Assembly (NCBI RefSeq): GCF_900116715.1
Contig: NZ_FPBM01000001.1
Coordinates: 312,784 to 376,783, forward strand
Direction of reading: 5' to 3'
Source: Polaromonas sp. YR568
GTDB taxonomy: Bacteria; Pseudomonadota; Gammaproteobacteria; Burkholderiales; Burkholderiaceae_C
Length of the DNA: 64,000 nt
The notes beneath the pieces were generated by a model, which worked only from the letters and a program-made list of their open reading frames with translations, was not told the origin of the DNA and made no database searches. Both the position numbers and the translations under genes were made by a program. Positions 23,483 through 34,159 of the stretch are shown here, piece by piece. Position 1 is the stretch's first letter. Each line of letters starts with the position of its first letter.

Positions 23483-24187
23483 ATGAACAGCGCCGCAACC
23501 GCCCCCATCAGCTTGCGCGCGCAGGCCTATGCGAGTTTTCAGCAGCAGATTGTTGACGCAAACATCCGCCCCGGCCAGTTCGTCTCGCAGCGCGAGCTGA
23601 TGCAGCTGCTGGGCATGCCGCTGGGCGCGGTACGCGAGCTGATTCCCCGCCTGGAAGCCGAAGGCCTTCTCAAGACCGTGCCGCAGCGCGGCCTGCAGGT
23701 GGCGCATGTGGATTTGAAACTGATCAACAACGCCTTCCAGCTGCGCCGCCTGCTGGAGCGCGAAGCCGCCAGCCGCTTTGTTACCACGGTGTCCGACACC
23801 GATCTCGCCGCCATCGAGCAGGCCCACCTCAACATCGTCAAGCGCGCCAAAAAGAAGGCGATTGACGACGCCCTGCTGGAAGACGCCACCACGGTCGACT
23901 GGGGCCTGCACGATTTGATGATCGACGCGCTGGGCAATGAGCTGATCTCCGAGGTCTACCGCATCAACAGCCTGCGGGTGCGCCTGATCAAGCTTGAAGC
24001 CTCATCCCTTTCCCCGGATGTGCTGATTCCCGCGATGGAAGAGCATCTCTGGTTTATCGACGCCCTCAAGCGGCGCGACGCACAAGCCGTGGTCGACCGC
24101 CTGAGCCACCACATCGAAAGCGCGCACCGACGCGTGCTAGGACTGCCGCGGCCCGACATGCCGTGGTCTTTGGAGACCCCTGAATGA
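23483..24187 (+). CDS. GntR-family regulator (FadR/FCD-type)
   Basis: 234 residues from the ATG at 23483, six bases after the fucU stop; a TTG nine bases upstream would overlap it. An N-terminal winged helix (SQRELMQLLGMPLGAVRELI, then EAEGLLKTVPQRGLQV) precedes a helical FCD domain (LRRLLEREAASRF, HDLMIDALGN, HLWFIDALKRRDAQAV). Probably a repressor of the sugar cluster relieved by a pathway sugar acid. Its stop overlaps the aldolase start (ATGA). Confidence 0.93.
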   Translation: MNSAATAPISLRAQAYASFQQQIVDANIRPGQFVSQRELMQLLGMPLGAVRELIPRLEAEGLLKTVPQRGLQVAHVDLKLINNAFQLRRLLEREAASRFVTTVSDTDLAAIEQAHLNIVKRAKKKAIDDALLEDATTVDWGLHDLMIDALGNELISEVYRINSLRVRLIKLEASSLSPDVLIPAMEEHLWFIDALKRRDAQAVVDRLSHHIESAHRRVLGLPRPDMPWSLETPE

Positions 24188-25116
24188 CGCGTTCTTTCCC
24201 CGCCGCCGAAAAATCCTTTCGCGGCATCTGGCCCGCCCTGCTGACGCCGCTCACGGCCGATCTCGGCATTGACCATGCCAAATTCGCCGCCCACTGCAAG
24301 GCGCTGATCGCCAGCGGCTGCCCCGGCGTGACGGCTTTCGGCACCACGGGCGAAGGCCCTTCGTTCTCATTGCAAGAGCGCAAGGAAGCGATTGACCAAC
24401 TGATTAAAAACGGCATTCCAGCCGCGCAAATCATGGTCTCGACCAGCTGCGCCGCCCTGCCCGAAACGCTGGAGCTCACGCGCCACGCCGTGACAGCGGG
24501 CGTGCACGGCTGCCTGATGCTGCCGCCGTTTTTCCTCAAGGGTGTTTCCGACCAGGGCATCATCGACGGCTACCGCTACGTCATCGACGGCATGGCCGGC
24601 ACGCCCTTCAAGCTTTACCTGTACCACATCCCCCAGGTCACCGGCGTTCCGCTGTCGCACCATGTGATCAGCACGCTCAAGAAGCAGTACCCGGACACCA
24701 TCGTCGGCATCAAGGACAGCGCCTGCAACACCGAGCACTCGGTGGGCCTGGCCAATGCCTTCATGAAAGACATGACGGTTTATGTCGGCTTTGAGCCCGA
24801 CCTGCCCGAGATGGGCAAGCGCGGCAGCACGGGCGCCATCAGCGGCCTGGCCAACTTCATGCCGCGGCTGGTCAAGCGCCTGGTGACTGAGCCCGATGCA
24901 GCCGCGACGCCGGCCGAGCGCGAGCGTGTCGTCAAGCTGATCGGCCTGCTGAACGGCTATTCGCTGATGCCGGCCCTCAAGGGCATCATGGCGATATTGA
25001 GCGGCGATAAAGCCTGGCTGCGCGTGCGTGCGCCGCTGGTAGCCCTGACAGCTGATGAATACCAGGCGCTGGAAAAAACCATCGCCGCCTTCGGGATTGA
25101 TACAAAATCCGAGTGA
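24184..25116 (+). CDS. DapA/NAL-family aldolase (2-keto-3-deoxy sugar acid)
   Basis: 310 residues. TIM-barrel of the dihydrodipicolinate synthase family: the G-T-T-G-E motif in AFGTTGEGPSFSL, Tyr147 in KLYLYHIPQVTG, and the Schiff-base Lys177 in VGIKDSACNT. In a cluster with aldose dehydrogenase, lactonase and mutarotase it most likely splits a 2-keto-3-deoxy sugar acid into pyruvate and an aldehyde. A dehydratase for the preceding step is missing locally; the enolase-superfamily gene at 42803 is a candidate. Overlaps gntR by 4 bp. Confidence 0.9.
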   Translation: MTRSFPAAEKSFRGIWPALLTPLTADLGIDHAKFAAHCKALIASGCPGVTAFGTTGEGPSFSLQERKEAIDQLIKNGIPAAQIMVSTSCAALPETLELTRHAVTAGVHGCLMLPPFFLKGVSDQGIIDGYRYVIDGMAGTPFKLYLYHIPQVTGVPLSHHVISTLKKQYPDTIVGIKDSACNTEHSVGLANAFMKDMTVYVGFEPDLPEMGKRGSTGAISGLANFMPRLVKRLVTEPDAAATPAERERVVKLIGLLNGYSLMPALKGIMAILSGDKAWLRVRAPLVALTADEYQALEKTIAAFGIDTKSE

Positions 25117-25191
25117 TTGTTGAAGATTGAGTACCGACTGCTGACCCGGGGCCTGAGCCCGAAAACGATTGACCTAAAAAAGGAGACAACC

Positions 25192-26208
25192 ATGAAGACT
25201 TCCCTCTCGACCACCCTTCGCCGCACGCTTTTGGCCGCGGCTTCCGCCACCCTGCTGATGGGCGCGTTGCTGCCCGCCGCCCAGGCCCAGAACAAGGTGG
25301 TGCTGCGCGTATCCACCCCGGCCGTGCCGGACGACTGGCACGCCAAGATGTGGACGGTCTTCAAGGACAACCTCGAAAAAAGCGCGCCCGGCGAATTCGA
25401 CGTGCAGATCAACCTGAACGCCTCGCTCTTCAAGCAGGGCACTGAGCCCGCGGCCATGGCGCGCGGCAACCTTGAGCTCTCCTCCATCTCGGCCTTTGAC
25501 ATCGCCAAGCTGGTGCCCGAGTTCTCCATCTTCACCGCCGGCTACATCGTGCGCGACCCGGACCACCAGCAAAAGGTGTTCTCCGGCCCCATAGGCACCG
25601 AGATGTTCAAGCACGTCTCTGAAAAGATGGAAGTCACGCCACTGTCCACCGTCTACCTCGGCACGCGCCAGGTCAACCTGCGCGAAGCCCGCAATGTCAA
25701 GGTGCCGGCCGACTTGAAGGGCGTGAAGCTGCGCATGCCCGGTTCCAAAGAATGGCTCTTTCTGGGTGAAGCCCTGGGCGCCACGCCCACACCGCTGGCC
25801 TTTGGTGAGGTTTACCTGGGTCTGAAGACCGGCACCATCGACGGCCAGGACAACCCCCTGCCGTCCGTGCGCGCCGCCAAGTTCTATGAAGTGACCAAGC
25901 AGATCGTCATGACCAGCCACCTGGTCGACGGCATCTTCATTGCCATTTCGAACAAGGCCTGGAACGGCATGAACGCCGCGCAAAAGACCAAGGTAACCGC
26001 CGCCGCCCAGGCCGCAGCCGCCTACAACAACGAGAACCGCATCAAGGAAGAAGGCCAGCTGGTGGACTTCTTCAAGAAGGAAGGGTTGCAGGTCACCACG
26101 CCGGACGTGGACGCCTTCCGCAAGACCGTGCAGACGACCTACCTGAACTCCGAGTACGCAAAAGTCTGGCCCAAAGGCCTGCTTGAGCGCATCAACGCCA
26201 CGAAGTAA
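25192..26208 (+). CDS. dctP: TRAP transporter substrate-binding protein DctP
   Basis: 338 residues from the ATG at 25192 behind AAAAAAGGAGACAACC. A Sec signal peptide with twin-Arg-like RR (TTLRRTLLAAASATLLMGAL) is cut near AQAQ. The TRAP-binding signature is seen in VLRVSTPAVPDDWHAKMW, LKGVKLRMPGSKEWLFLGEA (with the conserved Arg that anchors the carboxylate of the ligand) and FGEVYLGLKTGTIDGQDNPL. It is therefore expected to bind a sugar acid rather than a neutral sugar. Confidence 0.94.
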   Translation: MKTSLSTTLRRTLLAAASATLLMGALLPAAQAQNKVVLRVSTPAVPDDWHAKMWTVFKDNLEKSAPGEFDVQINLNASLFKQGTEPAAMARGNLELSSISAFDIAKLVPEFSIFTAGYIVRDPDHQQKVFSGPIGTEMFKHVSEKMEVTPLSTVYLGTRQVNLREARNVKVPADLKGVKLRMPGSKEWLFLGEALGATPTPLAFGEVYLGLKTGTIDGQDNPLPSVRAAKFYEVTKQIVMTSHLVDGIFIAISNKAWNGMNAAQKTKVTAAAQAAAAYNNENRIKEEGQLVDFFKKEGLQVTTPDVDAFRKTVQTTYLNSEYAKVWPKGLLERINATK

Positions 26209-26234
26209 GTCCTGCGGCAAGCACCACAACTCCC

Positions 26235-26714
26235 ATGAAAAGCTGGCCCCAAAAAGCCGCCAACATCATTGGCGGCGGACTCTTCCTGACCCTGTTCATC
26301 GTGTTTGTGATCCAGATCACCGCGCGTTTTTTCTTCGACAAGCCCCTGGCCTGGACGGACGAGGCCGCTGTGATCCTCTACGTGTGGGTCATTCTGTGGG
26401 CGGCCGCCGTGGTGGTGCCCGAGCGTGAGCACGTGGTGTTTGACCTGGTGTGGAACAGCGTGCCCTACCGCGGCCGGCAGGCCATGGCCATCATCGGCAA
26501 CCTGCTGGTGGGCGGCCTGGCGGCCTGGGGCATCCCGGGTTGCTGGGACTACGTGCACTTCATGGCCCGTGAAGGAACGCCCGTGCTGGGCGTGTCCTTC
26601 CAGTGGGTCTTCATGCCTTTTGTGCTGCTGCTTGCTGCTTTGGCGGTGCGCTCGGCCTGGGCGATCTGGAACGCGATCCGTGGCAAGGGTCTTGAAGCGG
26701 AGTTGCGGATATGA
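26235..26714 (+). CDS. dctQ: TRAP transporter small membrane subunit DctQ
   Basis: 159 residues with four transmembrane helices (about 10-33, 48-66, 88-108, 128-148). The DctQ signature is ARFFFDKPLAWTDEAAVILY followed by VWVILWAAAVVVPEREHVVF. Overlaps dctM by 4 bp. Confidence 0.93.
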   Translation: MKSWPQKAANIIGGGLFLTLFIVFVIQITARFFFDKPLAWTDEAAVILYVWVILWAAAVVVPEREHVVFDLVWNSVPYRGRQAMAIIGNLLVGGLAAWGIPGCWDYVHFMAREGTPVLGVSFQWVFMPFVLLLAALAVRSAWAIWNAIRGKGLEAELRI

Positions 26715-28009
26715 CAAGCGGTATCTGGGTATTGGTTGGGGTGCTGGCCGGCGGCATGCTGCTGCGCATGCCCATCGGCTTTTCAATGATCGCGGCGGGT
26801 ATCGGCTACCTGGCCGTTAAGGGCCAAGACATAGGCCTGGTGGCTGAGCAGATCGGCAACGGCCTTTACAACAGCTATGTGCTGCTGGCCGTGCCGCTTT
26901 TTGTGTTTGCCGCCAACATCATGAATGCGGGCACGGTGAGCGAGCGGATTTTTGACTTCTGCCGCATCCTGGTGGGCCGCATGCGCGGCGGCCTGGCGCA
27001 GGTCGACATTTTGGTCAGCGTGATCTTCTCGGGCATGAGCGGCAGCGCGATTGCCGATGCGGCCGGCCCCGGCCTGGTCACCATCCGCCAGATGCTGAAA
27101 AAGCCCGAGTACACACGCGGCTTTGCCGGCGCCGTGGTGGTGGCCAGCGCCACGCTGGGCCCCATCATTCCGCCGTCGATCCCGATGGTGATTTATGCGC
27201 TGGTCTCGGGCGCCTCGGTGGGCGCGCTCTTTCTCGGCGGCGTGGTGCCGGGCTTTTTGATGGCCGGCCTGATGATGGGCGTCGTCGCGATCATCGCCAA
27301 AAAACGCAATATGCCGCGCGACGAACCTGTGCCACGCTCTGAATGGGCCGGCCTGATCTTTCGCGGCGCGCTGCCGCTGTCCATGCCCATCGTGCTGCTG
27401 GGCGGTATTTATTCGGGCATCTTCACGCCAACCGAAGCCGCCGCTGTGGCCGCGCTGCATGCGCTCATCCTGGCGGCCGTGGTGTTTCGCGCGCTCACGT
27501 GGCGCAGCTTCTGGGGTGTGGTGATGGAATCAACCCGCGGCAGCGCGGTCATCACCATGATCCTGGCCGGCTCCTTCATGCTCAACTACGCCTTCACCGC
27601 CGAGGGCGTGCCGCAGGCCATGGCGGCCTGGGTCGACAGCATGCATTTTTCGCAGATCGGCTTTTTGCTGATGGTGAACTTCATGTTCCTGGTGCTGGGC
27701 TGCTTCCTCGACGTGTCGGTGCTGCTGCTGGTGTTTGTGCCCATGCTGCTGCCCGCCGCCAAGCTGCTGGGCGTGGACCTGGTGCACTTCGGCGTGCTGG
27801 TGGTGCTTAACATGATGATCGGCCTGATCCACCCGCCCTTCGGCATGCTGCTTTTTGTGACCAAGGCGCTCACCGGCATCCCCATTGGCGAAATGATGAA
27901 GGAAGGCTGGCCTTTCCTGGTCATGCTGCTGCTCTTGTTGCTGGCGATGACTTTCTTCCCGCAAATCGTTCTCTGGCTCCCACAAACCATGGGCTACGGA
28001 GCTAAATGA
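26711..28009 (+). CDS. dctM: TRAP transporter large membrane subunit DctM
   Basis: 432 residues, about 12 hydrophobic segments. Key family motifs: DILVSVIFSGMSGSAIADAA, followed by PGLVTIRQMLKKPEYTRGFA and LGPIIPPSIPMVIYALVSGA, and near the end LGVDLVHFGVLVVLNMMIGL with HPPFGMLLFVT. This is the Na+-driven channel part of the TRAP system. It ends the transporter operon; the PfkB gene follows after 132 bp. Confidence 0.95.
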   Translation: MTSGIWVLVGVLAGGMLLRMPIGFSMIAAGIGYLAVKGQDIGLVAEQIGNGLYNSYVLLAVPLFVFAANIMNAGTVSERIFDFCRILVGRMRGGLAQVDILVSVIFSGMSGSAIADAAGPGLVTIRQMLKKPEYTRGFAGAVVVASATLGPIIPPSIPMVIYALVSGASVGALFLGGVVPGFLMAGLMMGVVAIIAKKRNMPRDEPVPRSEWAGLIFRGALPLSMPIVLLGGIYSGIFTPTEAAAVAALHALILAAVVFRALTWRSFWGVVMESTRGSAVITMILAGSFMLNYAFTAEGVPQAMAAWVDSMHFSQIGFLLMVNFMFLVLGCFLDVSVLLLVFVPMLLPAAKLLGVDLVHFGVLVVLNMMIGLIHPPFGMLLFVTKALTGIPIGEMMKEGWPFLVMLLLLLLAMTFFPQIVLWLPQTMGYGAK

Positions 28010-28012
28010 TTC

Positions 28013-28090
28013 TCCCCGAAGCGCCTTCGGCGCCTCCCCTCAAGGGGCGACACCTGCGGCCCGGCAAAGCCGGTTCCGCGGCGTCTGCTT
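28013..28090. repeat. GC-rich hairpin-rich intergenic element between dctM and the PfkB gene
   Basis: Several short hairpins follow each other: GCGCCTTCGGCGC, CCCCTCAAGGGG and CCGGCAAAGCCGG. No T-run makes it a standard terminator. It looks like a dispersed intergenic repeat of the same general kind as that before fucU, but a copy number cannot be given here. Confidence 0.4.
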
Positions 28091-28141
28091 GGTGGCACCC
28101 GCCCACAGCTCAGATCGGCGCTTCACTCCTGAGATCGCGGC

Positions 28142-29065
28142 ATGAATGACGATGTAAGTGCCGATGTCGTCTGCGTCGCGAGCTGGAACGCCGACCTGAT
28201 TTCGCAGGTGGCCAGGCCCATCGCCCGTGGCGAGACGCTGATGGCGAGCAGCTTCAGCATCAGCCCGGGCGGCAAAGGCAGCAATGCTGCGGTGGCCGCC
28301 GCTCGCCAGGGCGCACGTGTGGCGCTGATCGCCCGCATCGGCGACGACGACTTCGGCCGCATGGGCATGGCCTTGTGGCAGGGCGAAGGCATAGACACCC
28401 GGCACGTCGAGCAGGTAGCGGGCGAGCGCAGCGGCGTGGCGCAAATCCTGGTCTATGAAGACGGCGACAACAGCATTGCCGTCTACCCCGGCGCGGGCAC
28501 GGGCCTGAACGCACGCCATGCGCAGGCCGCCGCGCAGCTGCTGCGGGGTTGCCGCGTCGTGATGGCGTCCTGCGAAGTGCCGGCCGAAGCCACGCTGGAA
28601 GCCTTTCGCCTGGCGCGCCAGGCAGGCGCCCTCACCCTGCTCAACCCGGCGCCGGCACGGCCGCTGTCTGACGAACTGCTTGCGCTGGTGGATGTGCTCA
28701 CACCCAATGAGAGTGAACTCTATTTGCTGGCCGGCCCAGGGCACGACGGCTCCCCCGCCGAGGCTGCCCGGCAGTTGCTCAGCCGTGGTGCGCGTGCCGT
28801 GCTGGTGACGCTGGGCGCGGCCGGCTGCCGCCTCTACCAGGCGGGCCAGCCGCCCGTCACGCTGGCGGGCCGGACCATGCCCGTACGCGACACCATAGGC
28901 GCTGGCGACACCTTCACCGGCGCACTGGCAGCGGCGCTGGCGCGCGGCGAACCATTGCCTTCGGCGATGCAATGGGCCAATGCGGCGGCGGCGCTGTCGG
29001 TGACGCGGCACGGCGCCATTGACGGCATCCCGCGCCACGCAGAAGTGGCGGCCCTGCTCGCCTGA
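28142..29065 (+). CDS. rbsK: PfkB-family carbohydrate kinase, ribokinase-like
   Basis: 307 residues, the usual ribokinase length. Sugar-binding glycine motif ISPGGKGSNAAVAAARQGAR near residue 40 (PfkB signature 1), and the ATP/anion-hole signature RDTIGAGDTFTGALAAALAR with catalytic Asp near residue 258. It phosphorylates a sugar, ribose or another pentose or deoxy sugar. Placed last in the sugar cluster. Whether it acts in that pathway is uncertain, since the oxidative route would not need an early kinase. No clear ribosome-binding site precedes the ATG. Confidence 0.88.
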   Translation: MNDDVSADVVCVASWNADLISQVARPIARGETLMASSFSISPGGKGSNAAVAAARQGARVALIARIGDDDFGRMGMALWQGEGIDTRHVEQVAGERSGVAQILVYEDGDNSIAVYPGAGTGLNARHAQAAAQLLRGCRVVMASCEVPAEATLEAFRLARQAGALTLLNPAPARPLSDELLALVDVLTPNESELYLLAGPGHDGSPAEAARQLLSRGARAVLVTLGAAGCRLYQAGQPPVTLAGRTMPVRDTIGAGDTFTGALAAALARGEPLPSAMQWANAAAALSVTRHGAIDGIPRHAEVAALLA

Positions 29066-29395
29066 GTCAGCCCAGGCTTTGTCAGGGGTTGACCTGCAGG
29101 TCAATGAATACGAGCGCAAACAGCTAGCAAAACAGCAGCAATCCCCCAATTCAGCAGCGGCAACGCCGCATTTGCCCGCCGGCCTGTAGGCCGAGCCCCC
29201 CTTTACAGGAGGTTTACGAGCCTCTTTCGAGCCGTATATCTGCGCCCGCAGTGTTGCAGTGATAATTATTCAGCGCCGTCCGAATGAAGCCTCAAGGTTT
29301 TGTTCAGACGGGAGCCATGACTACCCATCAAACACAAAAAATGCCGCGCCGGCCGGGCTGAACCCGGTTGAAGCGGCGGGCACCAAGGACAGCTG
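29066..29395 (+). other. 330-bp intergenic leader of the efflux operon
   Basis: No gene is convincing here. It contains a 16-bp perfect palindrome at 29089-29104, an AT-rich stretch around 29260-29275 with TGATAATTATTC that could serve as a -10 region, a duplicated CGAGCC pair near 29216-29232, and a 14-codon open frame at 29317-29361 (ATG to TGA) that might be a leader peptide. Confidence 0.4.
29089..29104. promoter_or_regulatory. Perfect 16-bp palindrome upstream of the RND efflux operon
   Basis: TTGACCTG followed directly by its reverse complement CAGGTCAA, 24 bp after the kinase stop and about 290 bp before the adaptor gene. Such exact dyads are typical of TetR/MarR-class operators. No regulator gene is adjacent. 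Confidence 0.4.
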
Positions 29396-30982
29396 ATGGA
29401 CCCGAAAGCCGAAACGCCGCAAGACGGCGCCGTGACCCCTCCCCGCAAACGCATCAGCCGCCGCGCGTCCATCATCGGCAGCGTGATCGCCGTGATTGCT
29501 CTGGCCGGCATAGGCTGGCTGGCCTGGCATTTGACCCACCCATCTACCGACGCCGCCGGAGGCGGCTTTGTGGGCGGCAGGCGCGGCGCGCCGGCCACCA
29601 CGGTCGGCGTGGCCACCGCTGAGCGGGCCAGCATCCCGATTGTTCTGGAAGCCCTGGGCACCGTCACCCCGCAGGCCACCGTCCGCGTGCGGCCGCAGGT
29701 TTCGGGCGTGATGGAAAAAGTGCTCTTCAAGGAAGGCCAGATGGTCAAGGCCGGCGAGTTACTGGCCACCATAGACCCGCGCCAGTTTGAAATGGCCCTA
29801 ATGCAGGCCACCGGCCAGCGCCAGCGCGACGAAGCCCAGCTCGACAGCGCCCGCGTGACGCTGCAGCGCTTCAAGACCCTGCTCGAGCAGGACTCCATCG
29901 CCCGCCAGGAGGTCGACACCCAGGCCGCGCTGGTCAAGCAGCTTGAAGGCACCGTCGTCGTCGACAAGGCCTCAGAAGGCACGGCACGCCTGAACCTGGG
30001 CTACACCCGGGTGGTCGCGCCCGTGAGCGGCCGCGTCGGCCTGCGTACCGTGGACGTGGGCAATGTGGTGAGCAACGGCGACGCCAACGGCATTGCCCTC
30101 ATCACCCAGATCACGCCCATTGACGTCGTCTTCGCCATCCCGCAGGACCAGGTCGGCGAGCTGCAGCAAAACGCCGCCAAGGGCCAGGCCATGCCGGTCA
30201 CCGCGCTGGACCGCACACGCGCCGTCACGCTGGACACCGGTACCTTCGCTTCGCTGGACAACCAGGTCGACATCACCACCGGCACCGTCAAGGCCAAGGC
30301 CCGCTTCACCAACAGCCAGCTCAACCTCTACCCCAGCCAGTTCGTCAACGTGCGCCTGCTGGTGCGCACCATCGAAAACGCCGTGGTGGTGCCGGTCACG
30401 GCCTTGCGCCTGGGCGGCTCGGGCGACTATGTGTATGTGGTCAACCAGGACCGCACCGTCTCGCTGCGGCCCGTCAAGCGCGGCCAGGCCACCGTAGACA
30501 AAATCGTGATCACTTCCGGCCTGGAAGCCGGCGAGCGCGTTATTACCGAAGGCGCCGACCGGCTCAAGGACGGCGCCAGCGTGGTGCTGCCGGGCGACGC
30601 GCCCGGCGCGGGCATGGGCATGGGCGGCAAGCGCCGCGGCGCCAGCGCACCGGGCGGCGGCGCTTCTGCGGCGGGCCGGCACCGCGCGGCTTCCGACGCG
30701 GCTGCGGGAGCGCCGGCCGCAACACCCCCGTCAACCTCAGCGCCGGCACCTTCGGGGCCCGCACCCGCAGCAGCGGCGCAACCCAACGCCGCACCGCCTT
30801 CCATCGCCGGCCCCACTGCCGAACAACGCCAGCGCATGCTAGACCAGGTCAAGGACGACCCGGCCGCGCTGGAACGCCGCAAACGCTTCCTGGAGCAGAT
30901 CGACAAGGGCGACCCCGAAGCGCTGGCGCGCTGGCAAAGCATGAGGGACAAACGCCGCCAGGGCGAACGGCCGGCGCAATGA
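29396..30982 (+). CDS. mdtA: RND efflux periplasmic adaptor, MdtA-like
   Basis: 528 residues, longer than the 415 of E. coli MdtA because of a Pro/Ala/Gly-rich stretch (about 400-475) and a charged C-terminal helix ending in RRQGERPAQ. One N-terminal membrane anchor (residues 22-45). Membrane-fusion-protein order: barrel-sandwich start [20 protein letters not shown], alpha-hairpin of about 100 residues, second lipoyl half [20 protein letters not shown], then the beta-barrel. AAGGACAGCTG precedes the ATG. First gene of an mdtABC-type operon with an outer-membrane channel. Confidence 0.93.
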   Translation: MDPKAETPQDGAVTPPRKRISRRASIIGSVIAVIALAGIGWLAWHLTHPSTDAAGGGFVGGRRGAPATTVGVATAERASIPIVLEALGTVTPQATVRVRPQVSGVMEKVLFKEGQMVKAGELLATIDPRQFEMALMQATGQRQRDEAQLDSARVTLQRFKTLLEQDSIARQEVDTQAALVKQLEGTVVVDKASEGTARLNLGYTRVVAPVSGRVGLRTVDVGNVVSNGDANGIALITQITPIDVVFAIPQDQVGELQQNAAKGQAMPVTALDRTRAVTLDTGTFASLDNQVDITTGTVKAKARFTNSQLNLYPSQFVNVRLLVRTIENAVVVPVTALRLGGSGDYVYVVNQDRTVSLRPVKRGQATVDKIVITSGLEAGERVITEGADRLKDGASVVLPGDAPGAGMGMGGKRRGASAPGGGASAAGRHRAASDAAAGAPAATPPSTSAPAPSGPAPAAAAQPNAAPPSIAGPTAEQRQRMLDQVKDDPAALERRKRFLEQIDKGDPEALARWQSMRDKRRQGERPAQ

Positions 30983-31004
30983 CCGCACGGCAGGACCCTC
31001 GAGC

Positions 31005-34000
31005 ATGAGCCCTTCACGTCCCTTTATCCTGCGCCCGGTTGCCACCTCTTTGCTGATGGTGGCCATCGTGCTAGCCGGCCTGGTGGGCTTCAAGTTTTTG
31101 CCGCTCTCGGCCCTGCCGCAGGTCGACTACCCGACCATCCAGGTGCAGACGCTCTACCCCGGGGCCAGCCCCGAGGTCATGGCCCAGACTGTCACCGCGC
31201 CGCTGGAGCGCCAGTTCGGCCAGATGTCCGGCCTGCAGCGTTTGAGCTCCACCAGCGCGGCCGGCGTTTCCATTGTCACGCTGCAGTTCGGCCTGGGCAT
31301 CACGCTGGACGTGGCTGAGCAGGAAGTGCAGGCCGCCATCAACGCCGGCGGCTCACTGCTGCCCGCCGACCTTCCCGCGCCGCCCGTTTATGCCAAGGTC
31401 AACCCGGCTGATGCGCCGGTGCTCACGCTGGCCATTACCTCCGACACGCTACCGCTCACCGAGGTGCAGAACATCGTCAACACACGCCTGGCGCTCAAGA
31501 TCAGCCAGGTCAACGGCGTGGGCCTGGTCTCGCTGAGCGGCGGGCAGCGCCCCGCCGTGCGCATACAGGCCGACACCCGCGCCCTGGCCACCTTCGGCCT
31601 GGGCCTGGACTCGCTGCGCACCGCCATCACCGCCGCCAATGCCAACGGCGCCAAGGGCAGCATCGACGGGCCCACGCGCTCTTACTCGATCAACTCCAAC
31701 GACCAGCTCGTGGCCGCGGCCGACTACCAGCGCCTCATCATTGCCTACCGCAACGGCGCGGCCATCCGGGTGTCCGACGTGGCGCAGGTGGTCGACAGCG
31801 CCGAGAACATCAAACTGGGCGCATGGTCGGGCATGAAGCCGGCCATCATTCTCAACGTGCAGCGCCAGCCCGGCGCCAACGTGATCGCCACGGTAGATGC
31901 CATCAAGGCGCGCCTGCCCGAGCTGCAATCGGGCCTTCCGACCTCCCTCAAGGTCGACGTGCTGAGCGACCGCACCACCGGCATACGCGCCTCGGTGCTG
32001 CACGTCGAGATCGAACTGGTGCTGGCCGTGCTGCTGGTGGTGCTGGTGATTTTTGCGTTCTTGCACAGCCTGCGCGCCACCGTCATCGCCAGCCTGGCCG
32101 TGCCGATTTCGCTCATAGGCACCTGCGGCGCCATGTACCTGCTGGGCTATAGCCTGAACAACCTGAGCCTGATGGCGCTGACGATTGCCACCGGCTTTGT
32201 CGTCGACGATGCCATCGTCATGATCGAAAACATCTCGCGCTACATCGAGGAAGGCGAGGAGCCCATGGCCGCAGCCCTCAAGGGCGCGACGCAGATCGGC
32301 TTCACCATCATCTCGCTGACGGTGTCGCTCATCGCCGTGCTGATCCCGCTGCTCTTCATGGGCGACGTGGTGGGCCGGCTGTTCCGCGAATTCGCCGTCA
32401 CGCTGGCCATCACCATCCTGATTTCCGCAGTGGTATCGCTCACGCTGGTGCCCATGATGTCGGCACGCTGGCTCACGCGCCACCCTGAAGGCGAAGTCGA
32501 AGGCGGCCGCTTCGGGCAATGGATGCAGCGCTTTTTCGACCGGGTCATCCACCATTACGACCGCTGGCTCACCTGGGTGCTCAAGCGCCAGGGCCTGACG
32601 CTGCTGGTGGCGCTGGGCACGCTGCTGCTCACCGTGCTGCTCTATGTGCTGATCCCCAAGGGTTTATTCCCCACGCAGGACACCGGCCAGTTGCAGGCCC
32701 GTATCGAGACCGCGCAGTCGGTGTCGTATGCACGCATGGCCGGGCTGCAGCAGGCGGCCGCCAAGGCCATTCTTGAAGACCCGGATGTTGAAACACTGAG
32801 CTCCTTCATCGGGGTGGACGCAGCCAACAACACCATGCTGCACACCGGCCGCATGCTGATCAACCTCAAGTCCAGCCGCAGCGGCAGCCAGCAGGAAACC
32901 ATGGACAGGCTCAAGGAGCGCGTCGGCAAGGTGGCCGGCGTGACGCTCTATTTGCAGCCCACGCAGGATTTGACGATTGACGCCGAAACCGGCCCCACGC
33001 AGTTCCGCATTTCGCTGGAGGGCTCTGACAACGCCACGGTGGTGCTGTGGGCCAACAAGCTGGCCGAGCGCATGCGGCAACTGGACGGCGTGCGCAACGT
33101 GGCGTCTGACGCCGGCTCCAGCGGCGCCTCGGCGTATATCAATGTCGACCGCGACACGGCTTCGCGCCTGTCGGTCACCACCTCGTCGATCGACGATGCG
33201 CTGTACAGCGCCTTTGGCCAGCGCATTGTCTCTACCATCTTCACCGAGACCAACCAGTACCGCGTGATCCTCGAAGCCATGCCGGATCCGCTGGCCACGC
33301 CCGCCTCGCTGGGCGCGCTGCAGCTCAAGACTGGCTCCGGCACCACAACGCCGCTGTCGGCGATTGCGACCATACGCGAGCAGCCCGCGCCGCTGCAGAT
33401 CACCCGCGTGGCCCAGTACCCGGCCACCACCCTGGGCTTTGACACCGCGCCCGGCGTTTCGCTGGGCACGGCAGTCGATGAAATCCGCCAGGCCGCCAAA
33501 GACATCGCCCTGCCCGGCAGCGTGACCCTGAGCTTCCTGGGCGCAGCCGGCGCCTACCAGGCCTCACTGTCCAACCAGCTGTGGCTGATCCTCGCGGCCG
33601 TGATCTGCGTCTACATCGTGCTGGGTGTTCTGTATGAAAGTTATATCCACCCGCTGACGATCTTGTCCACCCTGCCCTCGGCCGGCGTGGGCGCGCTGCT
33701 GGCGCTGATGATCAGCGGCTCCGACCTCGGGGTGATAGGCATCATCGGCATCATTTTGCTGATCGGCATCGTGAAGAAGAACGCCATCATGATGATCGAC
33801 TTCGCGATTGATGCCGAACGTAATGAAGGCAAGTCTCCGCAGGAAGCGATTCACCAGGCGGCGCTGCTGCGGTTCCGGCCCATCCTGATGACCACGCTGG
33901 CGGCCTTGTTCGCCGCAGTACCACTGATGCTGGGCTTTGGTGAAGGGGCCGAGTTGCGGCAGCCGCTGGGGTTGTCGATTTTTGGTGGCTTGATTGTTAG

Positions 34001-34094
34001 CCAGATGCTCACACTCTTCACAACACCAGTCATCTATTTGGGATTTGATCGGTTGGGGCGGAGGTTTGGGCGCAAGAAGGAGGTTCTTGTATGA
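31005..34094 (+). CDS. mdtB: RND multidrug efflux pump subunit, MdtB-like
   Basis: 1029 residues, HAE1-type RND protein with 12 membrane helices and two large periplasmic loops. It starts [20 protein letters not shown], with the porter segment [22 protein letters not shown]4 carries the proton-relay Asp pair in [20 protein letters not shown], and the second half has [20 protein letters not shown] and [20 protein letters not shown]. In MdtABC the B and C subunits form a mixed trimer. The mdtC-like gene normally follows at once but here comes 673 bp later, after a large inverted-repeat element. Confidence 0.94.
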   Translation: MSPSRPFILRPVATSLLMVAIVLAGLVGFKFLPLSALPQVDYPTIQVQTLYPGASPEVMAQTVTAPLERQFGQMSGLQRLSSTSAAGVSIVTLQFGLGITLDVAEQEVQAAINAGGSLLPADLPAPPVYAKVNPADAPVLTLAITSDTLPLTEVQNIVNTRLALKISQVNGVGLVSLSGGQRPAVRIQADTRALATFGLGLDSLRTAITAANANGAKGSIDGPTRSYSINSNDQLVAAADYQRLIIAYRNGAAIRVSDVAQVVDSAENIKLGAWSGMKPAIILNVQRQPGANVIATVDAIKARLPELQSGLPTSLKVDVLSDRTTGIRASVLHVEIELVLAVLLVVLVIFAFLHSLRATVIASLAVPISLIGTCGAMYLLGYSLNNLSLMALTIATGFVVDDAIVMIENISRYIEEGEEPMAAALKGATQIGFTIISLTVSLIAVLIPLLFMGDVVGRLFREFAVTLAITILISAVVSLTLVPMMSARWLTRHPEGEVEGGRFGQWMQRFFDRVIHHYDRWLTWVLKRQGLTLLVALGTLLLTVLLYVLIPKGLFPTQDTGQLQARIETAQSVSYARMAGLQQAAAKAILEDPDVETLSSFIGVDAANNTMLHTGRMLINLKSSRSGSQQETMDRLKERVGKVAGVTLYLQPTQDLTIDAETGPTQFRISLEGSDNATVVLWANKLAERMRQLDGVRNVASDAGSSGASAYINVDRDTASRLSVTTSSIDDALYSAFGQRIVSTIFTETNQYRVILEAMPDPLATPASLGALQLKTGSGTTTPLSAIATIREQPAPLQITRVAQYPATTLGFDTAPGVSLGTAVDEIRQAAKDIALPGSVTLSFLGAAGAYQASLSNQLWLILAAVICVYIVLGVLYESYIHPLTILSTLPSAGVGALLALMISGSDLGVIGIIGIILLIGIVKKNAIMMIDFAIDAERNEGKSPQEAIHQAALLRFRPILMTTLAALFAAVPLMLGFGEGAELRQPLGLSIFGGLIVSQMLTLFTTPVIYLGFDRLGRRFGRKKEVLV

Positions 34095-34159
34095 GGGCCT
34101 TTCCCTCATTCACCCGCTTCTCCTGTTTTCCAGGTGGGGGGACTCTGCTGAGTTCTGCT

